Source: JAOPZY01 sp036495025 | Lineage (GTDB): Bacteria; Actinomycetota; CADDZG01; JAHWKV01; JAOPZY01 | Assembly: GCA_036495025.1 (NCBI GenBank) | Contig: DASXNO010000331.1 | Coordinates: forward strand, 1-6,563 | Length of the DNA: 6,563 bases | Direction of reading: 5' to 3' | Shown: piece by piece, positions 1 to 5,681 of the stretch | Position numbering within the stretch: the first letter of the stretch is position 1 | Layout: the number at the start of each line of letters is the position of its first letter | The notes under the pieces: generated by a model | Databases searched by the model: none | What the model was told of the DNA's origin: nothing | The model's input: the letters and a program-made list of their open reading frames with translations, nothing else | Translations under genes and position numbers: made by a program

Positions 1-915
1 GGTTCGCCGGCCGGCGCCACCAGCACGGTCGTGGCCTTCGACCGGGCAACCGGGGCGGTCGCGACCACCTACACCCTGAGCGGCCGCTGCGACGGGCTGA
101 CGGCGGACCCGAGGCACCACCGCATCTTCGCCACCGTCAACGAGGACCTCAACTCCAGCCTCTACGTGATCACGCCCGGCAGCGCCGAGCCGCTCGCGCA
201 CTACGACTACAGCCCGAGCCCGGCAGAGACCGGATCCGACGGCACGAACGGCGGCACGGACGCCGTCTCGATCGGCTCCAACGGCACCGTCTACGTCGCC
301 CACTCCAACCCGGACGTCTCACTGCCCGCCCCGAACAACACCGCGGCGGTCTCTACGCTCGAGCTGCACGGCACCACCGCCGAGCTCACCCCCTTCTTCG
401 GGGTGAACGACACCGCACAGATCATCAACGCCCCCACCGGCACGGCGTCCGCACCGCTGGGGCTCACCGACCCCGACTCGAACCGCTTCCTTCCGGGGCC
501 GCACGGTGGGACCCTGATCCAGGACGCCCAGGCCGACAGCAAGCTCGTCTTCGCCACCGACCTCGACGCCAAGGCCCCGAAGCTCCGCCAGCTCCTCCTC
601 ACCAACGCCACGCCGCCCTCGGGCGGGGCCGCGACGCCCCAGCTCGACGATATCGAGCGGGCCGGTGGGCCGGGAACGCTCTACGCCGTCGACCAGGCGA
701 AGGGCAACATCTACCAGATCGACACGGCGCAGGTAGAGCCCGGCACGCTGTTCGTGTCGCAGCCCGCCCCGAAGTCAACGGACCTGCCGAACGACCCCGC
801 CCTCGGCGTGGTCGATCCCCACACCGGCGTCGTGACCCACATCGACTCGACGATGGGCAGCCCCAAGGGCCTCCTGTTCGTCCCTGAGCATGGACAGGGA
901 TCGGACGGGGAGTAG
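1..915 (+). CDS. Beta-propeller-like (YncE/NHL-type) protein, 3' part
   Basis: The frame is open from base 1, so the true start lies outside the window. A GTG at 31 is only the first possible start codon inside it and has no ribosome binding site I would trust. The visible 304 residues are rich in Thr, Ser, Gly, Asp and Pro with almost no Lys. They contain recurring strand-like units of the kind 'xxVYVA', 'xxLYVIT', 'xxLYAVD' and 'xIYQIDT', each followed by turns with Asp, Asn and Gly, as in beta-propeller blades of the YVTN/NHL/SMP-30 type. The composition suggests an exported protein, but the signal peptide would be in the missing part. I see no catalytic motif, so the role is unknown. The gene is convergent with the ATPase operon and probably unrelated to it. 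The propeller fold is inferred from sequence texture, not from a match. Confidence 0.7.
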   Translation, partial: GSPAGATSTVVAFDRATGAVATTYTLSGRCDGLTADPRHHRIFATVNEDLNSSLYVITPGSAEPLAHYDYSPSPAETGSDGTNGGTDAVSIGSNGTVYVAHSNPDVSLPAPNNTAAVSTLELHGTTAELTPFFGVNDTAQIINAPTGTASAPLGLTDPDSNRFLPGPHGGTLIQDAQADSKLVFATDLDAKAPKLRQLLLTNATPPSGGAATPQLDDIERAGGPGTLYAVDQAKGNIYQIDTAQVEPGTLFVSQPAPKSTDLPNDPALGVVDPHTGVVTHIDSTMGSPKGLLFVPEHGQGSDGE

Positions 916-1029
916 CCGCCCCGGCGTAGTCCCGCTGCCGGCTAAGAGCCGGGGAAGACGCCGAGGTCAGGCGCAGATCGCGCATATACGCGCGCTGGGC
1001 TCCTAAGGACCGCTGCCTGACTACGCGAA
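916..1029. other. Structured convergent intergenic spacer
   Basis: This spacer separates two genes that end towards each other. It holds several inverted repeats: a 6-bp stem with a 3-base loop at 938-952 (ccggct/agccgg), a 5-bp stem with a 6-base loop at 979-994 (cgcgc/gcgcg), and an outer 8-bp pair gcgtagtc (924-931) with gactacgc (1019-1026). An 8-mer ccgctgcc is repeated directly at 932-939 and 1010-1017. No run of T follows any stem on either strand, so a classical intrinsic terminator is not visible. The likeliest role is ending or slowing transcription from both sides. A small structured RNA is possible but unsupported. Confidence 0.45.
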
Positions 1030-2781
1030 CTACGCACCCTCGCGGACGGTGATCAGCTCCGCCATGGGGTTGTCCTCTGCGAGCTGGTGGGCGAGGGGCT
1101 CCTCGTAGGTCGTGACGAAGATCTGCCGCAGGTTCGCCGAGGAGGCAGCCCGGACCAGCGTGCCGGCGACGACCCTGCGGATGCGAGGGTCGAGGTGCTC
1201 CAGGGGCTCGTCGAGCCAGACGAACGGAACCTTCGTCGACGCCGACAGGACGAGCAGCCGGGTCACCAGCAGGGCCCAGATGCGCTCCCCGCCGCTCAGC
1301 TCGCTGAACTCGAGCTCGCGGCTGCCGATCCTGCGCCGGATCTGCCCGTCGGGATGCAGGATCAGGTCGCCGCTCCCGAAGAGACGCTTCCATCGCCAGG
1401 CGACCTCACGGGTGAGCGGGTCGATCCGCTCCCGGATCATCCGGTCCGCCGTCTCCTGCAGGACCTCGGCGGCGGCCTGGGCGACCGCCTCCCGCCGGTA
1501 GGCCGTGAGCTGGGCCGCCTCGGCCCCCTCCGCCTCCTCGTCGCTGCGGAGCTGCTCGAGGAGCTGGGCGCGGCGGCCCCCGAGCTCGGCCATCCTCTGG
1601 TCGTGCTCCCTGAGCCTGGCCGCCGCCCGGCGGTAGCGCACCTCCGCCTCCTCCAGGTCGAGCACCGGGGCGTCGGGCTCGGGGGGGGCGCCGGGCACCG
1701 AGCGAAGGTCGCTCAGGACCCGCCGGACCGCGGCGAGACGGACCTCCAGGTCGCCCGCCAGGCGTCGGACCTCGGATGCCCGCTCACTGGCGGCGACAAA
1801 GGCCTCCTCGTGCTCGTGGATGGCGTGGGATGCCTCCCCGGGGGTGATGGGGCGCAGGCAGGTGGGGCAGACGGCCCCGGCCTCCTGGAGCCGCTCGATG
1901 GTGGCTTCCTCGGCGGCCCCTCTCGCCTGATAGCCGGCGGCCTCCTCCCGTACCTGCTCCAACTGGCGCTGGATCTCTCGCTCCAGGCCGCCGAGCTGGG
2001 CGAGCGCCTCCCCGGCGTCCACCTCGCCCAGCGCCTCCGCGCTCGACAGCAGGTCCTGGATCCGGGCCTCCCGGTGCGCGACGGCTCGGCGGTGATCGGC
2101 CCACCGCTCCGCGGCCTGTCGGATGGAAGCGGCCTCCGAGGCCAGCTCCTCCAGCGTCGACCGGGTCTCGCCGAGCCCGGCCAGTTGCTCGTCGATGCCC
2201 TCCACCGTCCGCCCGATCTCCGACCGGTCCTGCGCCTGCTTGCGCTCGATGCTGCGCACGAGCTCCCTGGCCTGGCGGGCCTCCTTCGCCGCCTGGGCCG
2301 CCGTCCGGGCGGCGTCGAGCAGGGCCGACACGCCGAAGACTCGGAACAGGTGGTCCCGGAGCTGGAACTCCCTCCCGCTCGCGACATGGCTGCCGTCGGT
2401 CATGAAGGCGAGCCGGCCCAGGATCGCCGGGTCGATGCCGAACTCCTCCTGAAGGATCGACAAGAGGTCGGTGACCGGCTCGCCGTCGAGGAGGACCTGG
2501 CTCTGCGTCCTGCCGCGTGCCGTGACGCTGCGGTCGATCTCGAGCCGCTTCCCGTCGGGGAGCTGCAGCTCGAGCGCAACGGTGGCCTGGTCGGCGTCGC
2601 CCCGGACGGAGGAGGCCGCGTCGACGCCGGAGGCCTCCCCGAGCAGTCCCCACGCCGCTGCCATGACGATCGAGGACTTGCCCACGCCGTTGGCCGCCAC
2701 GAGGAAGGTGACCCCCTCCTCGAAGGTGAGGTCGAGCCGGTCGTAGGCCCGCCAGTTGGACAGGGTGAGCCGGCGGATCAT
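1030..2781 (-). CDS. Short Rad50/SMC-type ATPase with CPTC zinc hook
   Basis: This 583-residue protein has the full layout of a Rad50-like ATPase. The N-terminal head carries a Walker A at residues 29-37 (AANGVGKSS, Lys35). A long Glu/Ala/Arg-rich coiled coil runs from about 155 to 300. The zinc hook Cys305-Pro-Thr-Cys308 follows, then a returning coiled coil from about 318 to 445. The C-terminal head has the ABC signature LSGGE (495-499), Walker B FVWLDEP with Asp524/Glu525, and a D-loop LEHLD (527-531). The family binds and tethers DNA ends and drives nuclease partners by ATP-dependent head engagement; zinc hooks join two molecules. It is much shorter than typical SbcC/Rad50, mainly in the coils. 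Oddities: Ala replaces the first Gly of Walker A, and the switch His is missing (VTTYEEP, 556-562). The start at 2781 has GAGGGA six bases upstream and overlaps the preceding stop as ATGA. No Mre11/SbcD gene adjoins it. Confidence 0.9.
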   Translation of the reverse strand: MIRRLTLSNWRAYDRLDLTFEEGVTFLVAANGVGKSSIVMAAAWGLLGEASGVDAASSVRGDADQATVALELQLPDGKRLEIDRSVTARGRTQSQVLLDGEPVTDLLSILQEEFGIDPAILGRLAFMTDGSHVASGREFQLRDHLFRVFGVSALLDAARTAAQAAKEARQARELVRSIERKQAQDRSEIGRTVEGIDEQLAGLGETRSTLEELASEAASIRQAAERWADHRRAVAHREARIQDLLSSAEALGEVDAGEALAQLGGLEREIQRQLEQVREEAAGYQARGAAEEATIERLQEAGAVCPTCLRPITPGEASHAIHEHEEAFVAASERASEVRRLAGDLEVRLAAVRRVLSDLRSVPGAPPEPDAPVLDLEEAEVRYRRAAARLREHDQRMAELGGRRAQLLEQLRSDEEAEGAEAAQLTAYRREAVAQAAAEVLQETADRMIRERIDPLTREVAWRWKRLFGSGDLILHPDGQIRRRIGSRELEFSELSGGERIWALLVTRLLVLSASTKVPFVWLDEPLEHLDPRIRRVVAGTLVRAASSANLRQIFVTTYEEPLAHQLAEDNPMAELITVREGA

Positions 2782-3677
2782 GCCGCGTCCCTCGCGAGGC
2801 GGCCGATGCGCTCGCCGACGTCCCCGGCGGCGATGTGCCCTCGGGCAACGTCCATCACCAACCTCGTCAGCTCCTCGATCTCGTAGTTGCCCAGAGCCCC
2901 GAAGGCAATCCCCTTGGCGGAGATCCTGGCTCGTGCCGCCTCGTCCTTCAGGCGCCGGACCACTTCCGTGGCGGTCTCGGCGGCCACCACCGCCACGTCG
3001 AAGTCGCGGTCCACGTCGTCGATGATCGTCCCCGGCTCCTCCCAGACCGGCTCGATCGTGTCCAGGTAGCTCGTCAGGGCGGCCCCCAGCGCAAGCCGCG
3101 GGAGCCGGGGGCGCGGCCCCACCCGCAGGCCGGACGGGGTCTCGAACGCAGGGCGGCAGTCCTGCGGCTCGACGACCTGGGTGGAGAGGTCCTCGTCGCC
3201 GGCCACGAGCGCAACCGCCGCCGTCTCGGGGAACCGGTAGAAGAGCCGGTCGGCCTCCCGGAGCAGCCCCTGCGGATGGGTGAGCTCGCCCGGCCCGACG
3301 ATAGCGACGCGGATCCTCGCCCCGCCGATCCGCACGAGCAGGTCGGAACGAGCGTCGGGCAGCTCGGCCGCCTCCTCGTCGGGCAGCACCAGCGCGCCCC
3401 GCTCCAAGCGCTCGATCTCCCGGGTGATCCGGTGCCGGGTGTCGGCGAGGTCGCCCGCCGGCGCCGGCGGCGAGAGCCCCAGTGCCCTGGCCACGGCGTC
3501 GTCCTCGTAGGGCGGCACGAGGTCGGGGTCGATGCCGGCGATTGCGTCGAGCAGGGTGAAGGTGCGTTCCAGGGCCGTCCGCTCCCGGGCTTCCATGCCC
3601 CCAAGGTCCGGGGCCGCTTCCCCCTGCAGCAGGTGCCGGAGGTAGGCGTCGACCATCTCGTCGGGCTGCTCGCTCAT
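2778..3677 (-). CDS. Unknown 299-aa protein coupled to Rad50-like ATPase
   Basis: I do not recognise this protein. It sits between the sigma-like gene and the ATPase gene, overlapping both by four bases (ATGA), so the three are probably made from one mRNA in coupled amounts. The start at 3677 has an excellent AGGAGG seven bases upstream. The first 95 residues are acidic and helical, ending in an Arg/Glu-rich helix (about 80-93). The middle (about 112-215) alternates hydrophobic strands (LLVRIGG, IRVAIVG, AVALVAG) with turns, suggesting an alpha/beta or beta domain. The last 80 residues return to helix, with a strand-like DFDVAVVAAE at 226-235. There is no signal peptide, no membrane segment and only one Cys (174). 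I see no Mre11-type phosphoesterase motifs, no clear PD-(D/E)XK set and no zinc anti-sigma motif. Context suggests a partner or regulator of the ATPase or of the sigma-like protein. Confidence 0.85.
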   Translation of the reverse strand: MSEQPDEMVDAYLRHLLQGEAAPDLGGMEARERTALERTFTLLDAIAGIDPDLVPPYEDDAVARALGLSPPAPAGDLADTRHRITREIERLERGALVLPDEEAAELPDARSDLLVRIGGARIRVAIVGPGELTHPQGLLREADRLFYRFPETAAVALVAGDEDLSTQVVEPQDCRPAFETPSGLRVGPRPRLPRLALGAALTSYLDTIEPVWEEPGTIIDDVDRDFDVAVVAAETATEVVRRLKDEAARARISAKGIAFGALGNYEIEELTRLVMDVARGHIAAGDVGERIGRLARDAA

Positions 3678-4351
3678 CGCTGCTCCTCCTCTCCGGTCGT
3701 CACGGCCGAGCTTGCTGCGGCCCCCTCACCCTCAACGCATCGCCGCAGCGCCTCCAGGCCCTTCTGTCGGTGCTTGCGCACGGCAGTGTGGGAGATGCCG
3801 AGGTCGTTGCCGATCTCGGTCAGCGTGCGGGCCTTCATCACGGACTCGTGCACCACCCGGCGCTGGCGCCCGGTCAGGGCATCGAAGCAATCCCGCGCGC
3901 GCCGCCAGCGCTCTTCCTGGCGGCGGAGTTCCTCCACCGAGAAGAACTCCTCCTCGGCGCTCTCGGCGTAGCCGGGCGCCTGCCCGGGCTCGGCGCGCAG
4001 CAGGTCTGCGGGGAGCGACTCCATGGCGGTCTCCCTCGTCCACCGTCGCCGGGCGGCGATCCCCCGGTCCAGCCCCCGCCGATACGCGATCTTGCGGGCG
4101 ATACTGTCCGGCGACATCACCTTGGCGAAATCCAGGTCCATGAACTCCGTGAAGGCCTGCTGCACCGCCTCCGCGATGGCCTCGCGGTCGCGCACGCCCA
4201 CCTGCCGGGCCCCCCGTGCGGCCGCGTACCACAGTGGGGTCTTCAGGCACTCGTAGACCTCCGACCAGTTGATGCTGCCCGCTTCGGCGTTCGAGAGCAG
4301 ATGTTCGAGACCGTGACCCATTGCTCCTTTATATGCGAACGACTCGTCCAT
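3674..4351 (-). CDS. Sigma-70 (ECF-like) family DNA-binding protein
   Basis: The C-terminal part (about 157-206) is a sigma region 4: an 'ALTGRQRRVV' entry helix followed by a helix-turn-helix, TLTEIGNDLGISHTAVRKH (177-195), which would contact a -35 element. Residues 28-110 resemble a divergent region 2 (Val-Arg-Asp-Arg-Glu, then AVQQAFTEF and a basic IARKIAYRRGLDRG stretch), so it may be a genuine ECF-type sigma factor rather than just a region-4 regulator. At 225 residues its length suits ECF factors. The linker (111-150) is acidic. It is the first gene of the three-gene operon, and its stop overlaps the next start as ATGA. The start is uncertain. The ATG at 4351 has only a weak GGGA ten bases upstream. 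The ATG at 4321 (residue 11) follows AAAGGAG by just two bases. It may control this operon, the divergent ku operon, or both; that is inference. Confidence 0.85.
   Translation of the reverse strand: MDESFAYKGAMGHGLEHLLSNAEAGSINWSEVYECLKTPLWYAAARGARQVGVRDREAIAEAVQQAFTEFMDLDFAKVMSPDSIARKIAYRRGLDRGIAARRRWTRETAMESLPADLLRAEPGQAPGYAESAEEEFFSVEELRRQEERWRRARDCFDALTGRQRRVVHESVMKARTLTEIGNDLGISHTAVRKHRQKGLEALRRCVEGEGAAASSAVTTGEEEQR
4324..4330 (-). promoter_or_regulatory. AAAGGAG motif that makes the sigma-like start ambiguous
   Basis: On the minus strand AAAGGAG is followed after two bases by an in-frame ATG (4321-4319), ten codons inside the longer reading frame that begins at 4351. The motif is a good Shine-Dalgarno core, but the spacing is unusually short. 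The upstream ATG has a poorer core (GGGA, 4365-4362) at an acceptable distance. Residues conserved in the sigma-like fold start after both candidates, so the sequence does not settle the choice. Confidence 0.4.
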
Positions 4352-4372
4352 ATGTCGATGATCCCGGCGGTC

Positions 4373-4410
4373 CTGAAACCCGCGGCATCCAGGCTCTCCA
4401 GGGGTTTCAG
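4373..4410. repeat. 9-bp inverted repeat, 20-base spacer
   Basis: The arms ctgaaaccc (4373-4381) and gggtttcag (4402-4410) are perfect complements. They lie 22 bases upstream of the longer sigma-like start and about 130 bases upstream of the zinc-ribbon-like start. The centre-to-centre distance of about 29 bases is near three helical turns, which would suit a dimeric regulator. It could equally be two divergent promoter elements. A hairpin with a 20-base loop would be less stable. Confidence 0.6.
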
Positions 4411-4450
4411 ACGAACCCGTCCACTCGACTCATGGGTGAGGGGCTCTCCA
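4392..4450. repeat. Direct repeat ggctctcca, 50-bp period
   Basis: The 9-mer ggctctcca occurs at 4392-4400 and again at 4442-4450, exactly 50 bases apart. Both copies are followed by a G-rich stretch (gggg; aagggg). A partial third copy, ggctctcgg, starts at about 4485. Only the two exact copies are firm. The spacing is close to five helical turns, so both would face the same side of the DNA. Chance is not excluded. Confidence 0.4.
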
Positions 4451-4549
4451 AAGGGGAGGTCGCAATCGAGTACCCCGCTGAAGAGGCTCTCGGCAGAGGA
4501 CTTCTTGGAGCAGCGGCGGGCCGGGATGGGAGGAAGTCCATGAGTCGAG
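4424..4549. repeat. 12-bp inverted repeat spanning the start codon at 4540
   Basis: The arm ctcgactcatgg (4424-4435) is the exact reverse complement of ccatgagtcgag (4538-4549). The right arm contains the chosen ATG of the zinc-ribbon-like gene. The left arm contains another in-frame ATG (4432). In an mRNA starting upstream of 4424, pairing of the arms would bury the start codon, with the ribosome binding site just inside the loop. It may instead be a pair of protein-binding sites. Confidence 0.55.
4528..4534 (+). promoter_or_regulatory. Ribosome binding site fixing the start at 4540
   Basis: GGGAGGA lies five bases before the ATG at 4540. The reading frame is open further upstream (ATG at 4432 and 4321), but neither upstream codon has a comparable site, and the 4321 version would overlap the sigma-like gene on the other strand. 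This decides the start in favour of the 82-residue product. Confidence 0.75.
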
Positions 4550-4788
4550 GATCCCAGGAGTGCGTCGACGCGCTGCGCTGCGAGTGCGGGTCGACGGAGC
4601 TGTGCATTGCCTACAGGACGCCGGTGTTCGCCTACCTCCGTGACGGCACGGTCATCCGGGCCGTGGTGCCCGACGACCAGGAGCTGGTCCTGGGCGGCGT
4701 GGTCCGCTGCCTCGTCTGCGACCGCTTCTGGATCCTCGACGGCAAGCCCGACCTGGGGACGTGGCCGGTCTGGGAGCTCGAGCGCTGA
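4540..4788 (+). CDS. Small cysteine-rich (zinc-ribbon-like) protein
   Basis: This 82-residue protein has six Cys: Cys8, Cys14, Cys16 and Cys22 near the N-terminus, and Cys57/Cys60 as CLVC. A C-x-C (CEC) and a C-x-x-C (CLVC) separated by about 40 residues of strand-like sequence form a plausible zinc ribbon. The C-terminus is aromatic (DRFWILDG, GTWPVWELER). I do not recognise a named family. A strong GGGAGGA five bases upstream supports the start. The stop TGA shares a base with the ATG of ku (TGATG, 4786-4790), so the two are translationally coupled and the protein is probably made in step with Ku. A DNA-binding accessory or regulatory role is possible, but only context supports it. It lacks a signal peptide and membrane segment. 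Its start codon lies in an inverted repeat. Confidence 0.75.
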   Translation: MSRGSQECVDALRCECGSTELCIAYRTPVFAYLRDGTVIRAVVPDDQELVLGGVVRCLVCDRFWILDGKPDLGTWPVWELER

Positions 4789-5594
4789 TGCAGTCGGTCT
4801 GGAGAGGGGCCATCTCCTTCGGGTTGGTGAGCATCCCGGTGCGCCTCTACGTCGCGGTCCAGGAGAAGAGCATGCGCTTCCACTATCTCCATGGCGCCGA
4901 CAAGGGACGCATCCGCTACCACCGCGTGTGCTCGGTCTGCGGCGAGGACGTGCCCTTCGACGACATCGTCAAGGGGTACGAGTACGAGAAGGACCGCCAC
5001 GTGGTCTTCACGGAGGAGGATCTGCAGCGGTCTCCCGTCGAGGCCTTCCGGGCAATCGACATCGTCAACTTCGTCTCCCTGCAGGACATCGATCCGATCT
5101 ACTTCGACCGCTCCTACTACGCCGTCCCCGAGCCGACCGGATTGAAGGCCTACCGCCTGCTCGAGCAGACCCTGAACCAGTCGGGCCGGATCGCCGTCGC
5201 CAAGGTGGTCCTCTTCCGCAAGGAGCGCCTCGCCGTGCTCCGCACCCGGGAGGGGGCATTCCTCCTGGAGACGATGTACTGGCCGGACGAGATCCGCACC
5301 CCGGAGTTCGACGTGCTGCAGAGGCCGGTCGAGCTGCGCAAGCAGGAGGTGGCGCTGGCCGGGAACCTGACCGAGCTCCTCACCGACCGCTTCGACCCGA
5401 CGCAATTCGTCGACGGGACCCGCCAGCGCCTCGAGGAGCTCGCCCAGGCCAAGGTCGAGGGGGAGGAAAGCGTGGTTCCCGCCACCCCGCCCGGCCAGGT
5501 CCGGGGCCTGCTGGAGGCGCTGCGCGCCAGCGTGGAGGCCGAGAAGGAGCGGTCCGGCAAGCAGCCGAAGGCGAAGGCGACCCGCCGCCGCTGA
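4788..5594 (+). CDS. ku: Bacterial Ku, non-homologous end-joining protein
   Basis: This 268-residue protein begins MQSVWRGAISFGLVSIPVRLY, the hallmark opening of bacterial Ku. It continues with the RIRYHRVCSVCGEDVPF segment (41-57, a CxxC at 48-51) and DIVKGYEYEKDRHVV (59-73), both typical of the family. The beta-barrel core runs to about residue 190. A helical part follows, then LLEALRASVEAE and a short basic tail (KQPKAKATRRR) of the sort that aids DNA binding and ligase recruitment. Ku homodimers encircle double-strand ends and normally recruit LigD. No ligD is in the window. Translation likely depends on the upstream small gene: the start overlaps its stop, and the only purine-rich site (GGGAG, 4772-4776) is 11 bases away. 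Length is normal for the family, and nothing suggests damage. Confidence 0.97.
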   Translation: MQSVWRGAISFGLVSIPVRLYVAVQEKSMRFHYLHGADKGRIRYHRVCSVCGEDVPFDDIVKGYEYEKDRHVVFTEEDLQRSPVEAFRAIDIVNFVSLQDIDPIYFDRSYYAVPEPTGLKAYRLLEQTLNQSGRIAVAKVVLFRKERLAVLRTREGAFLLETMYWPDEIRTPEFDVLQRPVELRKQEVALAGNLTELLTDRFDPTQFVDGTRQRLEELAQAKVEGEESVVPATPPGQVRGLLEALRASVEAEKERSGKQPKAKATRRR

Positions 5595-5630
5595 GGGCAC
5601 TGACGCGCCCGGGCACCCACGAAGTGGCGG

Positions 5631-5653
5631 AAAACTTCTCGCTCAGCGAGAAG
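5631..5653 (-). terminator. Intrinsic terminator of the tannase-family gene
   Basis: Bases 5635-5642 (cttctcgc) and 5646-5653 (gcgagaag) form a perfect 8-bp stem with a 3-base loop. Read on the minus strand, the stem is followed at once by TTTT (5634-5631), the layout of a rho-independent terminator. It starts 29 bases past the stop of the minus-strand gene. On the plus strand the stem lies 41 bases after the ku stop but is followed by AATCCC, so it would be weak for ku. Confidence 0.75.
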
Positions 5654-5681
5654 AATCCCACCAACCCCCGGGTGCGCTGGC

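Larger units (their letters stand above)
4352..4539. promoter_or_regulatory. Divergent control region between ATPase and ku operons
   Basis: These 188 bases lie between the divergent starts of the sigma-like gene and the zinc-ribbon-like gene, so promoters for both operons must be here or just inside the genes. I cannot place a convincing -10/-35 pair on either strand. The region contains a 9-bp inverted repeat, one arm of a 12-bp inverted repeat and a 9-bp direct repeat, all listed separately. The TGAAACC sequence of the 9-bp repeat, present once on each strand, is loosely like the AAC-containing -35 elements of ECF promoters. I saw no LexA-type SOS box. Confidence 0.6.

Noticed and set aside
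1087..2886. Long plus-strand open frame (about 599 codons) opposite the ATPase gene
   Set aside because: Its translation is low-complexity Gly/Leu/Arg/Pro/Ala without motifs, as expected opposite a GC-rich gene, while the minus strand carries every Rad50-type motif in order.
2778..3677. The 299-aa protein as Mre11/SbcD or as a zinc-binding anti-sigma factor
   Set aside because: The Asp-x-His and Gly-Asn-His-Asp phosphoesterase motifs are absent, and there is only one Cys, so the His-x3-Cys-x2-Cys anti-sigma motif is impossible.
2835..3971. Plus-strand open frame of 378 codons across the 299-aa and sigma-like genes
   Set aside because: It spans two well-supported overlapping genes on the other strand, has no recognisable domain, and is rich in Arg, Gly and Pro as shadow frames are.
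4321..4539. Longer N-terminal extension of the zinc-ribbon-like protein
   Set aside because: The frame is open, but upstream ATGs lack ribosome binding sites, the extension would cover the control region and the start of the sigma-like gene, and 4540 has a strong site.
4352..4539. LexA-type SOS box in the divergent region
   Set aside because: A cgaac half occurs near 4412, but no matching gttcg half at the proper spacing follows.
4632..5600. Minus-strand open frame of 322 codons opposite ku
   Set aside because: Ku is unmistakable on the plus strand. The antisense product has no motif and is low in complexity.
5635..5653. Hairpin as the terminator of ku
   Set aside because: On the plus strand the stem is preceded by AAAA and followed by AATCCC, not T. 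The T run is on the other strand, serving the convergent gene.
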